Below are positions 8,421 to 15,701 of a stretch of DNA of 23,911 bases, in pieces. Within the stretch, counting starts at the first letter, position 1. Each line of letters starts with the position of its first letter. Position numbers and translations under genes: made by a program. This DNA is from a virus. Under the pieces are notes generated by a model. The model saw nothing but the letters and a program-made list of their open reading frames with translations, had not been told where the DNA came from and did no database searches. The DNA lies in IMG/VR virus record IMGVR_UViG_3300042539_000116, positions 1-23,911 of that record. One strand, given 5' to 3'.

Positions 8421-9053
8421 TTATACCGAGTATGTCAAGGAAAATTGTGCGCCAGCCCCACCTTGTGCATTAGCTGCGTACCCGGACACTTGAGTTCCGT
8501 TTAAAAATCCGCGAATAACAGCGTAATCTTGACCGCCTGCTGCAAACAACTGAACAGCGGTTGCTGCTGGTAAGTTAGCAAATCCATACACAAATACAGC
8601 GCCGGCCCCTGGTGAAGAATTTTGAATATTAAAAGGCAACCCACTAATTCTAAGATCGCCGGTGGGGGATAAAACAGACGCAATGTTGATATATCCTTCA
8701 ACAGTAACCAATCTACCTATTCGGGTGTACCGCCCGCCGCGATCAGTGGATGTGATGCTGCCACTTGTCCCAGCTTGAAATGCAGGCGTCCAAGTCCCCT
8801 CCTCATACCAGTTCAGCAACTGGCTCGTCATCCCCGCTGCGGGGGTGTTGGCGGTGAAGTTGACGCCTTTGGCTGCGGTGCTTTGGGTAATGTTGTCCGT
8901 AAACGACCCGCCAGCCGTTGCAACAGCGCGGCCAGCCGTAAGGTTTGCGACAGACACTTTTACCGTTGACCCGCTTTGAACAATCGGCAGAACCTCGGTG
9001 CCGGCAAGAGGAGTGCTTGCCCCAGTCAGTGCAGAAATTTTTAGGTCGGCCAT
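8421..9053 (-). CDS. Tail fibre protein with receptor-tip-like C-terminus (210 aa)
   Basis: The N-terminus MADLKISALTGASTPLAGTEVLPIV, followed by STVKVSVANLTAGR, is a widespread opening of podovirus fibre proteins. At about residues 81-120 the segment NWYEEGTWTPAF, then GGRYTRIGRLVTVEGYI, matches the YEEGTWTP module often found at fibre tips. The remaining C-terminus is beta-rich and ends in a hydrophobic strand, typical of a trimeric knob. It lies between the anchor-like protein and the tailspike with only short gaps, so the three are probably made together. The ribosome-binding site is TAAGGAAC before ATCATG. Role in adsorption is inferred from these motifs. Confidence 0.8.
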   Translation of the reverse strand: MADLKISALTGASTPLAGTEVLPIVQSGSTVKVSVANLTAGRAVATAGGSFTDNITQSTAAKGVNFTANTPAAGMTSQLLNWYEEGTWTPAFQAGTSGSITSTDRGGRYTRIGRLVTVEGYINIASVLSPTGDLRISGLPFNIQNSSPGAGAVFVYGFANLPAATAVQLFAAGGQDYAVIRGFLNGTQVSGYAANAQGGAGAQFSLTYSV

Positions 9054-9062
9054 GATTGTTCC

Positions 9063-9566
9063 TTAGACGTAATTGACTTCGATTGTCGAAGTAGTAGGCG
9101 GTGCCTCTGAGAAGGTGAGCACAGCGCCAGCAATGCTGTATGTGTTCTTTTGCTGGTACACGCCGTTGATGTACACATTGGTGGCGTTTTCGCCTGCGGG
9201 GGCGCTTGCCAGCGTGAATGCCACAGTGGAGCCATTGCCGGTAAAGTTGGCAATGATTGCGGTGGCGTTAAAGCTGCTGCCCACATTGTCGTATGTGGCG
9301 ATCAAAACGCCGGTGCTGGTTTCAAGCACGAACTTGTACAGCCGCAGTGCAATCCAAATCTCGCCGCCGCTAGGCACCCGGCCAGCAGCATTTAGCACGA
9401 TGGGGTTGGTGTGCGCGGTGTTGCCGGACGACGAGGTGTACGAGGCCAGCGGCGTAGTTGTGCCAGCTTCGTAGGTGTAGATTTTGCCGCCAGTCAGCAC
9501 ATTGCCACTGTTGTCAAAAAATTGAGCACCAACGCCGCCAAAGACTGAAAGCGATACTGCGGGCAT
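9063..9566 (-). CDS. Tailspike/fibre anchor-like virion protein (167 aa)
   Basis: Residues 8-100 contain GVGAQFFDNSGNVLTGGKIYTYEAGTTTP, then NPIVLNAAGRV, by eye in conserved blocks. These blocks resemble the head-binding domain of P22 tailspike, where GKIYIG and PLIINAAGKI occupy similar places. Residues about 105-167 form a second module (GNGSTVAFTLASAP, then VYINGVYQQKNTYSI, then EVNYV) common in phage fibre proteins. The protein has an anchor but no catalytic or beta-helix body, so it may serve as an adaptor for the spike encoded downstream. The start ATG at 9564-9566 has GGAG 6 bases before it. The adaptor role is my inference; the module pattern is visible. Confidence 0.78.
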   Translation of the reverse strand: MPAVSLSVFGGVGAQFFDNSGNVLTGGKIYTYEAGTTTPLASYTSSSGNTAHTNPIVLNAAGRVPSGGEIWIALRLYKFVLETSTGVLIATYDNVGSSFNATAIIANFTGNGSTVAFTLASAPAGENATNVYINGVYQQKNTYSIAGAVLTFSEAPPTTSTIEVNYV

Positions 9567-9569
9567 GTG

Positions 9570-9731
9570 TTACTCCAACAAAATCAAGCCGCCGTCCTCT
9601 TGGACGAGGTTGTCACCGGACTCGGTAAGAAGGTTGCTCTGAGCCTGCTCGCTACCACGCCCGCCGAAAAGCGAAATGATGCCGCCCAGCCCAAGGCCGA
9701 CGGCGTTGCGAAAGGCTACACCGAAGCTCAT
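9570..9731 (-). CDS. Small virion-module protein (53 aa)
   Basis: This gene runs from the ATG at 9729-9731, overlapping the upstream stop in ATGA, to a TAA at 9570-9572. The protein starts MSFGVAFRNAVGLGLGGIISLFGG, a hydrophobic Gly-rich helix of about 18 residues that could insert in a membrane or pack in the virion. It ends in the repetitive LLTESGDNLVQEDGGLILLE. Short proteins with this pattern are common between portal and fibre genes of podoviruses, but I know of no assigned function. The tight overlap on the left with the upstream gene, and only 3 bases to the next ATG, support that it is expressed. Confidence 0.78.
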   Translation of the reverse strand: MSFGVAFRNAVGLGLGGIISLFGGRGSEQAQSNLLTESGDNLVQEDGGLILLE

Positions 9732-10036
9732 TGCTTGTTGATGGGTTTGGCGTACGCAGTTCCGTCGGTGCTGCCAATCCGCAGCACGCTGACGCGCCAG
9801 GGAGCGCCGGTCGTGTTCAGCGGCACGACAAACGGAATGGGCGTGAAGGCGGGGATCGGGGTGCTGGCGCTGGTAGCCACGGCCCCCACACCTACCTGAA
9901 CGTAGCAGGGCTGGTCAGACCACACCATCACGCCTTGAGGACCAGCGCCCCATGCAGTCGTGTTGCCCGCAGTAGCACCGGCAGTTGCGGAGTAAGCGGG
10001 AAAATCCGCTTGGCTCATCGGGTTGAGGAGTTCCAT
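9728..10036 (-). CDS. Hypothetical beta-rich virion protein (102 aa)
   Basis: I do not recognise a named family. The sequence is neutral and rich in Ala, Thr, Gly, Val and Pro. A central stretch reads VMVWSDQPCYVQVG, followed by TPIPAFTPIPFVVP and GAPWRVSVLRIG, which looks like a small beta sandwich. The pattern is similar to minor structural proteins that follow the portal gene in many podoviruses. A strong ribosome-binding site (TAAAGGACA before ATCATG) precedes it, and its stop overlaps the next gene by ATGA. A virion component is plausible from context. Confidence 0.75.
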   Translation of the reverse strand: MELLNPMSQADFPAYSATAGATAGNTTAWGAGPQGVMVWSDQPCYVQVGVGAVATSASTPIPAFTPIPFVVPLNTTGAPWRVSVLRIGSTDGTAYAKPINKQ

Positions 10037-10046
10037 GATGTGTCCT

Positions 10047-10412
10047 TTACGCCAGGAATTTCAGTTTGTACAAACTGGTCAAGTACAGTTCGACGATATT
10101 ATCAATCAACTGCTGCAATGTTGAGTCTTCTTTTTTCGCCACCTTGTAGCGCATCTCCTCGACCTCGGCCAGAGATGCCTCAAGGAACTCGGTGATGTTG
10201 GTCGTCTTCTTGGCCGAGTGTAAGGTAATCGGCCCGATCAGCCCGTGACGGCCTTGGTACGCCTCGGCAAACGCATCAGCGTGGTCGATGATGGTGTCGT
10301 AGAAGGTGTTGAGCGCCACATGCTTGGAGTAGCTGCGCGTGTTCAGATGCACCGAATGGGCTACGTCGCGAGCCAAGAACAAGAGGCCCATGAAGTCTGC
10401 GGCGGTGCTCAT
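10047..10412 (-). CDS. DUF5856-like helical protein (121 aa)
   Basis: The protein is almost entirely helical. It carries LFLARDVAHSVHLNTRSYSKHVALNTFYDTIIDHADAFAEAYQGRHG (conserved blocks at about residues 11-56), the pattern of the DUF5856 family found in many phages. The spaced His, Glu and Asp residues and the four-helix arrangement recall ferritin-like folds. Metal binding has not been shown from this sequence. The start overlaps the portal stop by ATGA (10409-10412), so translation is coupled to the portal. Function in the virion or in infection is unknown. Confidence 0.78.
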   Translation of the reverse strand: MSTAADFMGLLFLARDVAHSVHLNTRSYSKHVALNTFYDTIIDHADAFAEAYQGRHGLIGPITLHSAKKTTNITEFLEASLAEVEEMRYKVAKKEDSTLQQLIDNIVELYLTSLYKLKFLA

Positions 10413-12592
10413 TGCATGGCTCCTTCAGGTGGCATCATTGGGGGCTGCTGCTCCATCATCTCTGGCTGCATCTCCGGCATTTGCGAGTTCAGGTTGTTGC
10501 TCTCCATCGCCGCAGCCACGACGCCCATAGCGATGTCCTGAATCTGCTGCTCGGTCATGCCGGCCTGCACCGCACTGATGCGCTGCGTCTCGGCCTGGTA
10601 CGCCTTGATCTCGGCCTCAAACTCTTTGATCGACAGGTCGCGGGCTTCCATCGACTTCTGCACGTTTTGAAGCATCCCGGCCATCTGCTGCATCTCTTGG
10701 TTCATGGCCTCCATCTGCTGCTTGGCCGCAGCCAGCGCCGGATTGTCCTCATCGTCGCCGATGATCGCCGGGTCGATGACCTTGGCAAACCGCTGAGACA
10801 TCTCCTGAGCGCCCGGCCAGTCCATGTTCTTGACAAACAAGTCGCCAGCCACGCGCCAGAGGTCCGGGTTGCCTTGCAGCAGTTGAGCCATCGCTTCCAG
10901 CGACTCTTGACGCTTGGTGGCAAAGCCGGGCCCGGTGATGACCATCACGTCGTACTTGCCGACGCCGGGGTTGTAGATTTTGTCCACCACGATGCCCTGC
11001 TCGTTGCGGATTTTCTTGACCGGCTCGGGCTGCATCGGGTTGATCTTGATCATCTTGGACTCGCCATCCTCGCCGACAATCCGGGCGATGCGCTGCGTGT
11101 CGTAGATTTTCGGGATCAGGTCGATCAACTGACGGCCGATGTAGCGAATAAACCGGGCGTAGTTGTCAACGTAGTGATAGGTGCCGGTGTCCGACTCTTT
11201 TTGCCGGGCCAAGATAGCCCTGCCCGACCGCTCGTTGGACGTTTGGCCCAGCGATGCGTTGTACTGCCCAGTGACCGACTTGATGTCGTCAGCAGCGCCC
11301 ATTTTGGCCTGTATGAGCCCGGTCTGGGGCAGGGGCGGGGCAGCACGCTGGGGCAACGGCAAGACGGCTCCTGCGCCGTCTGTAACGTCTGGGTTGACCT
11401 CAAGGTAGGGCCAGTTCTGGGTGTTTGCAGTCTTCCACTGCATCTCGTAACCCTCGAACTGACCGCCGTAGCCGATGAACGGCGCCTTGGGGGCCAGCGC
11501 CAGCATCTCGGCCTCTTGGCTGGTCCAGTAGTTGTACATGCGCTGCGCGTCTTTGGCGTTACGCACGAGGCCGCTGACGTACAGCCGGCCTTCAACCTCG
11601 AACTCATTGCCCACGCAGCGGATCACCGGGATGTGCGAGCCGGCCCAGTCGGACCGCTCCAGCACCTCGTAGCCGTTGATCTTGAGCCACTTGACCTTCT
11701 TGCGGTCAGACGGGCGCGAGCGCAGCGGCTTGCCAAACTGCGCCCGCATCATTTTGTCCTCGGGCGTGCCGCTAAATGCCGTGGCGTTGCCGGGGTACAG
11801 GTTGAGCGTTTCCTTGGTGTTCTCGATGTAGAAATATTCGGCGATACGCACCGTGTTTTCGTTCATCCACTGGCTAAAGCCTTGGTCGCCCACGCCCAGC
11901 GTTTGCAGCGTGGTGATGGGCGCAGCGTCCGGGTACTGGCGCTCGTACTCGTCCTTGGGGATGTCCTCGGTGATGAAGCACCAGCGGGCGTCTGAGCCGC
12001 ACGGGTCTTGGATCAGCGGGTCCATGTAGACGCTAAAACTGTTGCGGATGCGCCCGATCTTGATGTCCTGATCGAACGTGTTGTCGTCGCAGTACTCGGT
12101 CAGAATGCGAGCGTAGCCCTCGCCGTAGGACACCTGGTTCTCGCAGGCCGTGTCGTAGGCCACGTCGGCGTCCGAGATGTACTCGATGTGCCGGATCATG
12201 CCGTTGAAGATCTCGGCTACCTCAACGTCAGCGCCGTCGTCTGCCGGGATGACCTTAGGCTGCGGCCGGTTCTGCCGCTGCTCGTTGGTCACTTGGTGGA
12301 CGTGCTGGGGCAGCTTGTTGATTGTCAGGCACGGTCTGGCGTTGATCGTCTGGCCCTGCACCGCGCCACGGGTCGCCAGCACGTCAGCCGGCCACTGCCA
12401 GTGGTTGTCGGGCGAGCCGGCGTAGAACCGCAGGTCGTCCAGCTCGTCCTCACGCGACTCAGACAGCGCAGAAATCGCCATGTCGAGGCGACTACGGGCC
12501 GTCGAGAGCACCTCAGAGTCGCTCTTGTCCTTGGCCGAGCCGCCCTCGCTGACCGCTCCAGCAGCGGCGATTCCTGTGTAGTCTTGAGGCAT
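10409..12592 (-). CDS. P22-like portal protein (727 aa)
   Basis: The length of 727 aa is nearly that of P22 portal gp1 (725 aa). Conserved parts include the N-terminal helical segment with DDLRFYAGSPDNHWQWP and RPCLTINKLPQHVHQVTNEQRQNRP, the block YMDPLIQDPCGSDARWCFITEDIPKDEY, and the later GQYNASLGQTSNERSGRAILARQ. The last 110 residues are a Gln/Met/Glu-rich helical tail, like the barrel of P22 portal. Twelve copies would form the DNA-entry vertex and bind the terminase and gp4. The gene follows the small 61-aa gene by 2 bases and has ATCATG at its start without a strong ribosome-binding site. Downstream it overlaps the DUF5856-type gene. Confidence 0.93.
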   Translation of the reverse strand: MPQDYTGIAAAGAVSEGGSAKDKSDSEVLSTARSRLDMAISALSESREDELDDLRFYAGSPDNHWQWPADVLATRGAVQGQTINARPCLTINKLPQHVHQVTNEQRQNRPQPKVIPADDGADVEVAEIFNGMIRHIEYISDADVAYDTACENQVSYGEGYARILTEYCDDNTFDQDIKIGRIRNSFSVYMDPLIQDPCGSDARWCFITEDIPKDEYERQYPDAAPITTLQTLGVGDQGFSQWMNENTVRIAEYFYIENTKETLNLYPGNATAFSGTPEDKMMRAQFGKPLRSRPSDRKKVKWLKINGYEVLERSDWAGSHIPVIRCVGNEFEVEGRLYVSGLVRNAKDAQRMYNYWTSQEAEMLALAPKAPFIGYGGQFEGYEMQWKTANTQNWPYLEVNPDVTDGAGAVLPLPQRAAPPLPQTGLIQAKMGAADDIKSVTGQYNASLGQTSNERSGRAILARQKESDTGTYHYVDNYARFIRYIGRQLIDLIPKIYDTQRIARIVGEDGESKMIKINPMQPEPVKKIRNEQGIVVDKIYNPGVGKYDVMVITGPGFATKRQESLEAMAQLLQGNPDLWRVAGDLFVKNMDWPGAQEMSQRFAKVIDPAIIGDDEDNPALAAAKQQMEAMNQEMQQMAGMLQNVQKSMEARDLSIKEFEAEIKAYQAETQRISAVQAGMTEQQIQDIAMGVVAAAMESNNLNSQMPEMQPEMMEQQPPMMPPEGAMQ

Positions 12593-12594
12593 GA

Positions 12595-12780
12595 TTACTT
12601 GATCTTGTTCAGAACCTTAGCAACCGTGGCCTTGACGTTGGTGCCCGACGGGATGCTGCCGTGACAACCCATGCCCGGCATTTTGGAATACGTCTCTTTG
12701 TTGCGGTCAGGCATCCCGCCGCCGGACATCTTCGGCTCACGGGCGTTGAGTTTGCTGATGGGTGCGAGGATTTTGCTCAT
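12595..12780 (-). CDS. Small basic protein upstream of portal (61 aa)
   Basis: No family is recognised. The protein is basic (many Lys/Arg), with two Met/Gly-rich patches (KMSGGGMPDRNK and KMPGMGCHGSIP) and a Lys-rich C-terminal helix. The ATG at 12778-12780 is preceded by AAGGCAAGAA. It lies 16 bases after one gene and 2 bases before the portal ATG, so it belongs to the same message. A minor virion or assembly function is possible but not supported by any motif. Confidence 0.7.
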   Translation of the reverse strand: MSKILAPISKLNAREPKMSGGGMPDRNKETYSKMPGMGCHGSIPSGTNVKATVAKVLNKIK

Positions 12781-12796
12781 TTCTTGCCTTTTAAAT

Positions 12797-13030
12797 TTAT
12801 GCCCACACGCGATGCGGGCTACTTACTTGAACTGCAAACGGCGTCAGTGTATCACTCTGAGGCCCACGGACATTGACATGCCAGCCTTCGATAGGAGTCA
12901 TTACTGGCTCCTCGTCAGTGCCGCCCGTGCGCTTGTAGATAATGCCAATGGTGTCGATGCTGCCCTCGTAGCCTTCCAGCGCTTGGGTGGCTTGGGCTTC
13001 GCTTGTGAATTTTAGGTATAGATCAGTCAT
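12797..13030 (-). CDS. Small protein paired with the spike fibre (77 aa)
   Basis: The protein starts [21 protein letters not shown] and contains EGWHVNVRGP and, near the end, HRVWA, a pattern I have seen in small phage proteins next to fibre genes. Function is not established. The start overlaps the fibre stop by ATGA (13027-13030), so the two are translationally coupled, which suggests a partner such as a fibre-assembly helper or accessory protein. It is followed after 16 bases by the 61-aa gene. Confidence 0.75.
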   Translation of the reverse strand: MTDLYLKFTSEAQATQALEGYEGSIDTIGIIYKRTGGTDEEPVMTPIEGWHVNVRGPQSDTLTPFAVQVSSPHRVWA

Positions 13031-14316
13031 GCTGTGATCCCTTGCAATTCAGCGTTTGCCAAGCGACGGGGGTAGTAGGCGATTTGACGATACCGGATGT
13101 TTGAGGTACTACCTGCGCTTGACGCCGAAAGCCGCAATGCAATAATTCCAGTTGGGACTGCTGCAACAGTATCTGTAGTTCCGGCAGTTCCGTTGATTGC
13201 ACCGACAGTATTGTTTGTCGCAAGCGCAACCGCTTGCTTGTAATATGCTCCTGCCGCATAAGTCGTGCTAGGCGTTGAATTAACCGCCTCTGTAATGCTA
13301 GAAACAACTACTGGGTTTTGCATGTTGTTTCCGGATGTGGCGGTCATCCCCCAGTAATTAGCTGTCGTGCCGTCGTCCACAATCAAAGTTCGCTGCCCTG
13401 CAACCAATTTCAACCCAACCCAAGCATAGTCTGCAAACAACGTCCCCGCACTGGCGTTATACCAACTACTGAAGTTCGTCCCCGTCATGCTTGCAAAATC
13501 AGCCGCACGGGTCACTTGTGACGCCACTGTGGGGATGTAGCTGGTGGCGAAGGCTCCGGCTTCTAGTTGAGCGCCCCAGATGAAGATGCCTGATGTGCCG
13601 TCGCCTACTGTGTCAGAAGCATTAACCTGCCCGTAAATTCGCGGTGATGCCGTTGCCGTGGCAACAGTTGTGTATGTAATTGAACATCTGTACCAGCCGT
13701 TACCGGCAGGTGTTATGGAAGCAGTGCAATTTGCAACGCCGGTAGTTGTTCCGTTTGCTAGATTGAAATATGCTCTTGTAATTGATGCAACAACCGTACC
13801 TGTAATTCGTAATTGACAAAAATTGTACTCACCTGCTTTAGCGTAAACACTAACGGTGTATGCTGTTCCAGTGGTTTGGCTTAAAGACTGAACAACAAAA
13901 CCAAGTTGGCTAATGTTTGAAGTTATTTTGTCGCCAGTCAATGCCCCATCCGGCGCAATAACAGTATTTGCCGTAATACTGGAGTTGGTTTTAGTCCAAG
14001 CCGCATTGTCAAACTGCTCAGAATACGTCCACAAATTTACCCGCTGCTCTTCAATTAGCAGCCCAAGGCTTGCAAGCGTTGTGGGGTTGTAGTCAAACCG
14101 GGGTGCGTCGATGGCCGCTGTTTGGATCAGGCCGTTAGAGCCGGTGAACGTGGCCGTGGTAGAGCGTGTGAAGGTGATGCGGGGGTCGAGCGTGCTGGTG
14201 TTGGTGAAGTTAAGCAGCAGCGAGGGTGACAACTTGTTAAGCAAGTTCGGCCCGCCAAGCGTTGCTTGGTACGACACACCCAACGAAACAGCGTTACGCG
14301 CCCCAAGATAGCTCAT
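13027..14316 (-). CDS. Head-spike/LamG-type fibre protein (429 aa)
   Basis: Residues about 43-105 show [16 protein letters not shown], then APRFDYNP and [25 protein letters not shown], the signature of phage head-spike fibre or LamG-like proteins. At about 150-260 there is a carbohydrate-binding-like beta sandwich ending in [20 protein letters not shown], with a second jellyroll-like domain after it (about 270-429, ending with [16 protein letters not shown]). These features suit surface binding to glycans. The gene is AT-richer than the portal and terminase genes beside it. It sits between terminase and portal rather than with the tail genes, which is unusual. Its start overlaps the stop of the 45-aa gene by ATGA. 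Confidence 0.82.
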   Translation of the reverse strand: MSYLGARNAVSLGVSYQATLGGPNLLNKLSPSLLLNFTNTSTLDPRITFTRSTTATFTGSNGLIQTAAIDAPRFDYNPTTLASLGLLIEEQRVNLWTYSEQFDNAAWTKTNSSITANTVIAPDGALTGDKITSNISQLGFVVQSLSQTTGTAYTVSVYAKAGEYNFCQLRITGTVVASITRAYFNLANGTTTGVANCTASITPAGNGWYRCSITYTTVATATASPRIYGQVNASDTVGDGTSGIFIWGAQLEAGAFATSYIPTVASQVTRAADFASMTGTNFSSWYNASAGTLFADYAWVGLKLVAGQRTLIVDDGTTANYWGMTATSGNNMQNPVVVSSITEAVNSTPSTTYAAGAYYKQAVALATNNTVGAINGTAGTTDTVAAVPTGIIALRLSASSAGSTSNIRYRQIAYYPRRLANAELQGITA

Positions 14317-14450
14317 TTTTTAGCTTTCGGTGCAGCACGTTTGACAGCATATGCAATGGCAACGGCCTGCTTGACGGGCTTGCCGCTCTTGACCTCCGCA
14401 GAGATGTTCTTGCGGAAGGCTTCTTTGCTGGTGGACTTGACGAGTGGCAT
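14313..14450 (-). CDS. Small basic protein (45 aa)
   Basis: The gene starts at the ATG at 14448-14450, which overlaps the previous TAA by one base (TAATG), and ends in TGA at 14313-14315, overlapping the next ATG (ATGA). The product reads [20 protein letters not shown], then [20 protein letters not shown], ending in PKAKK. Proteins of this type, with a conserved MPLVKS...[10 protein letters not shown] pattern, recur in phage structural operons, but their role is unknown. High basic charge would allow DNA or RNA binding. The overlaps on both sides are strong evidence that it is real. Confidence 0.85.
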   Translation of the reverse strand: MPLVKSTSKEAFRKNISAEVKSGKPVKQAVAIAYAVKRAAPKAKK

Positions 14451-14605
14451 TATTTACCCTTCTTGGCAGTTTTGGCCGACTCTTTGAACGCCTTGTCGGT
14501 AGGTGCGCCAGGCGAGCCAGGCTTTCGCATCTTCTCGTTAGAACCTTGCTTGATGCGCTCGCGTTTAGCTGCAATGTTACTGTAGAGTCCGGGTTTAGTA
14601 GCCAT
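14450..14605 (-). CDS. Small basic protein (51 aa)
   Basis: The start at 14603-14605 is chosen because it is preceded by TAAGGCTATC, an acceptable ribosome-binding site, and because the protein then reads [20 protein letters not shown], a recurrent pattern in small phage proteins. Longer in-frame starts would run deep into the upstream gene. It is rich in Lys, Ala, Ser and Pro and has [20 protein letters not shown] at the end. It is probably disordered and nucleic-acid or virion associated. It lies 7 bases after the 275-aa gene and overlaps the next gene by one base. Confidence 0.78.
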   Translation of the reverse strand: MATKPGLYSNIAAKRERIKQGSNEKMRKPGSPGAPTDKAFKESAKTAKKGK

Positions 14606-14612
14606 GATAGCC

Positions 14613-15440
14613 TTATTTTTGCATGATACGTTGGTTGATCGGTGCGTCTGTAGCAATAAACGGGTTGTACAGAAAATTTTCCGGTGCGTCTTGCTGCCGC
14701 ACTTTTGCGGGTAGCCGCACAACGCTTTCATTTCTCATGTAGCTGTATTCAGGGCGTTTTGCGCCGTAAGTGCTAAAAGACCCTATGTATTCGCTAGGCA
14801 CAATTCTGACAGGCATGTATTCCACACCTTGCTCCATCAGTACCATAGCGCGGTGACGCCCTTCATGCCCGGTTACGCGGGCGCGTGATTGGTCTTTAGA
14901 CACACGCATTTCCAAATACGGGACATCCGCAAGCGGCGTGTTCGTGCTGATAGCTTGCCGAATGCGGTCCAATTTTTCTTTGCTTGGTTTTTCTAGCGGC
15001 GCAGACAATGACAAAAAATCTTGGGGGCGCACAAACGCAAGCGTTTCTTTTGCTTTGGGGTCGTTAGCTTGCTTAACTGCTCTTTGCACGGCGTTAGAGT
15101 CAAACAAATTGCTCGCCGCAACAACTTTATCCGCAACTTTAGACCCGGCAGAAAGTGACGGTACAAGGGGTAAAAGCCCAAGCCCAAGCAGCATTGCGTC
15201 GCCGTAGTTACCTTGCCGCGCCGCTTGCACAGCGTCGTAGCCTGACAAAAGATCACCAATTACAGGCGTAAACCCCAGCGCAGTCTTGGCAACATCCGAT
15301 GCTTGTTCGGGTGACGCATAGCCACCTTGAAGCGCCCTAGCTTTTGCGCCCTGCGCGGCTATGTTTGGATTGCCAAAGTACGGGCGGCTGAGATCGGCTA
15401 AGGCGTTGGCCGGTGTGGGGGCAAGTGCATTGCTAGGCAT
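14613..15440 (-). CDS. Protein with ParB-like motif (275 aa)
   Basis: No named family is certain. The N-terminal part (1-100) is Ala/Gly-rich with a hydrophobic segment (GDAMLLGLGLLPLVPSL, about 80-96). The C-terminal half contains the block TPLADVPYLEMRV, then VTGHEGRHRAMVLMEQGVEYMPVRIVPSEY (conserved blocks about 168-215). The GHEGRHRA pattern resembles the ParB/sulfiredoxin-like nuclease or NTP-binding motif (GxxRxxA), so nucleic-acid processing or phosphoryl transfer is possible. It starts directly after the stop of the basic 86-aa protein and precedes two small basic genes. In phages such domains also appear in large ejected polyproteins; here it is free-standing. Confidence 0.72.
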   Translation of the reverse strand: MPSNALAPTPANALADLSRPYFGNPNIAAQGAKARALQGGYASPEQASDVAKTALGFTPVIGDLLSGYDAVQAARQGNYGDAMLLGLGLLPLVPSLSAGSKVADKVVAASNLFDSNAVQRAVKQANDPKAKETLAFVRPQDFLSLSAPLEKPSKEKLDRIRQAISTNTPLADVPYLEMRVSKDQSRARVTGHEGRHRAMVLMEQGVEYMPVRIVPSEYIGSFSTYGAKRPEYSYMRNESVVRLPAKVRQQDAPENFLYNPFIATDAPINQRIMQK

Positions 15441-15701
15441 TTAGCACTTCCATCGTTTGAGTGATGCCTTGGCCCGCTCTGCTGGACCTTTGGCGTTCTT
15501 TACGACGCCCTCCATGCGGGCGCAGAAGCTTGCCTTGCGGCCAGCGTCGGCTTTGGTCTTGGGGTTGGGCGCCGGCGCCTTGAGGTTCGAGCCAGTGGCT
15601 GCGTTGTACTTGGCGCGGCCCTTGGCGGTCAGGCCCGCGCCCTTGCTGACGGGCAGCTTTTCGCCCCGTCCAACGCTTAGAGACACGCCTTTTTTAGCCA
15701 T
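15441..15701 (-). CDS. DUF6321-like small basic protein (86 aa)
   Basis: The start at 15699-15701 overlaps the large terminase stop by one base (TAATG) and is preferred over an earlier in-frame start inside the terminase gene. The protein is highly basic and reads MAKKGVSLSVGRGEKLPVSKGAGLTAKGRAKYN (in blocks), then APNPKTKADAGRKASFCARM and ERAKASLKRW. The K-G-A-G-L-T-A-K-G-R-A-KYN motif and the SFCARM block are the hallmark of the DUF6321 family of phage and host-associated basic proteins. Its function is unknown; binding to DNA is suggested by charge only. Confidence 0.85.
   Translation of the reverse strand: MAKKGVSLSVGRGEKLPVSKGAGLTAKGRAKYNAATGSNLKAPAPNPKTKADAGRKASFCARMEGVVKNAKGPAERAKASLKRWKC

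Noticed and set aside
10412-11995. Long plus-strand open frame of 527 codons opposite the portal gene
   Set aside because: It is the shadow of a GC-rich minus-strand gene; it is rich in His, Leu, Val and Arg, lacks recognisable domains, and the portal assignment is secure.
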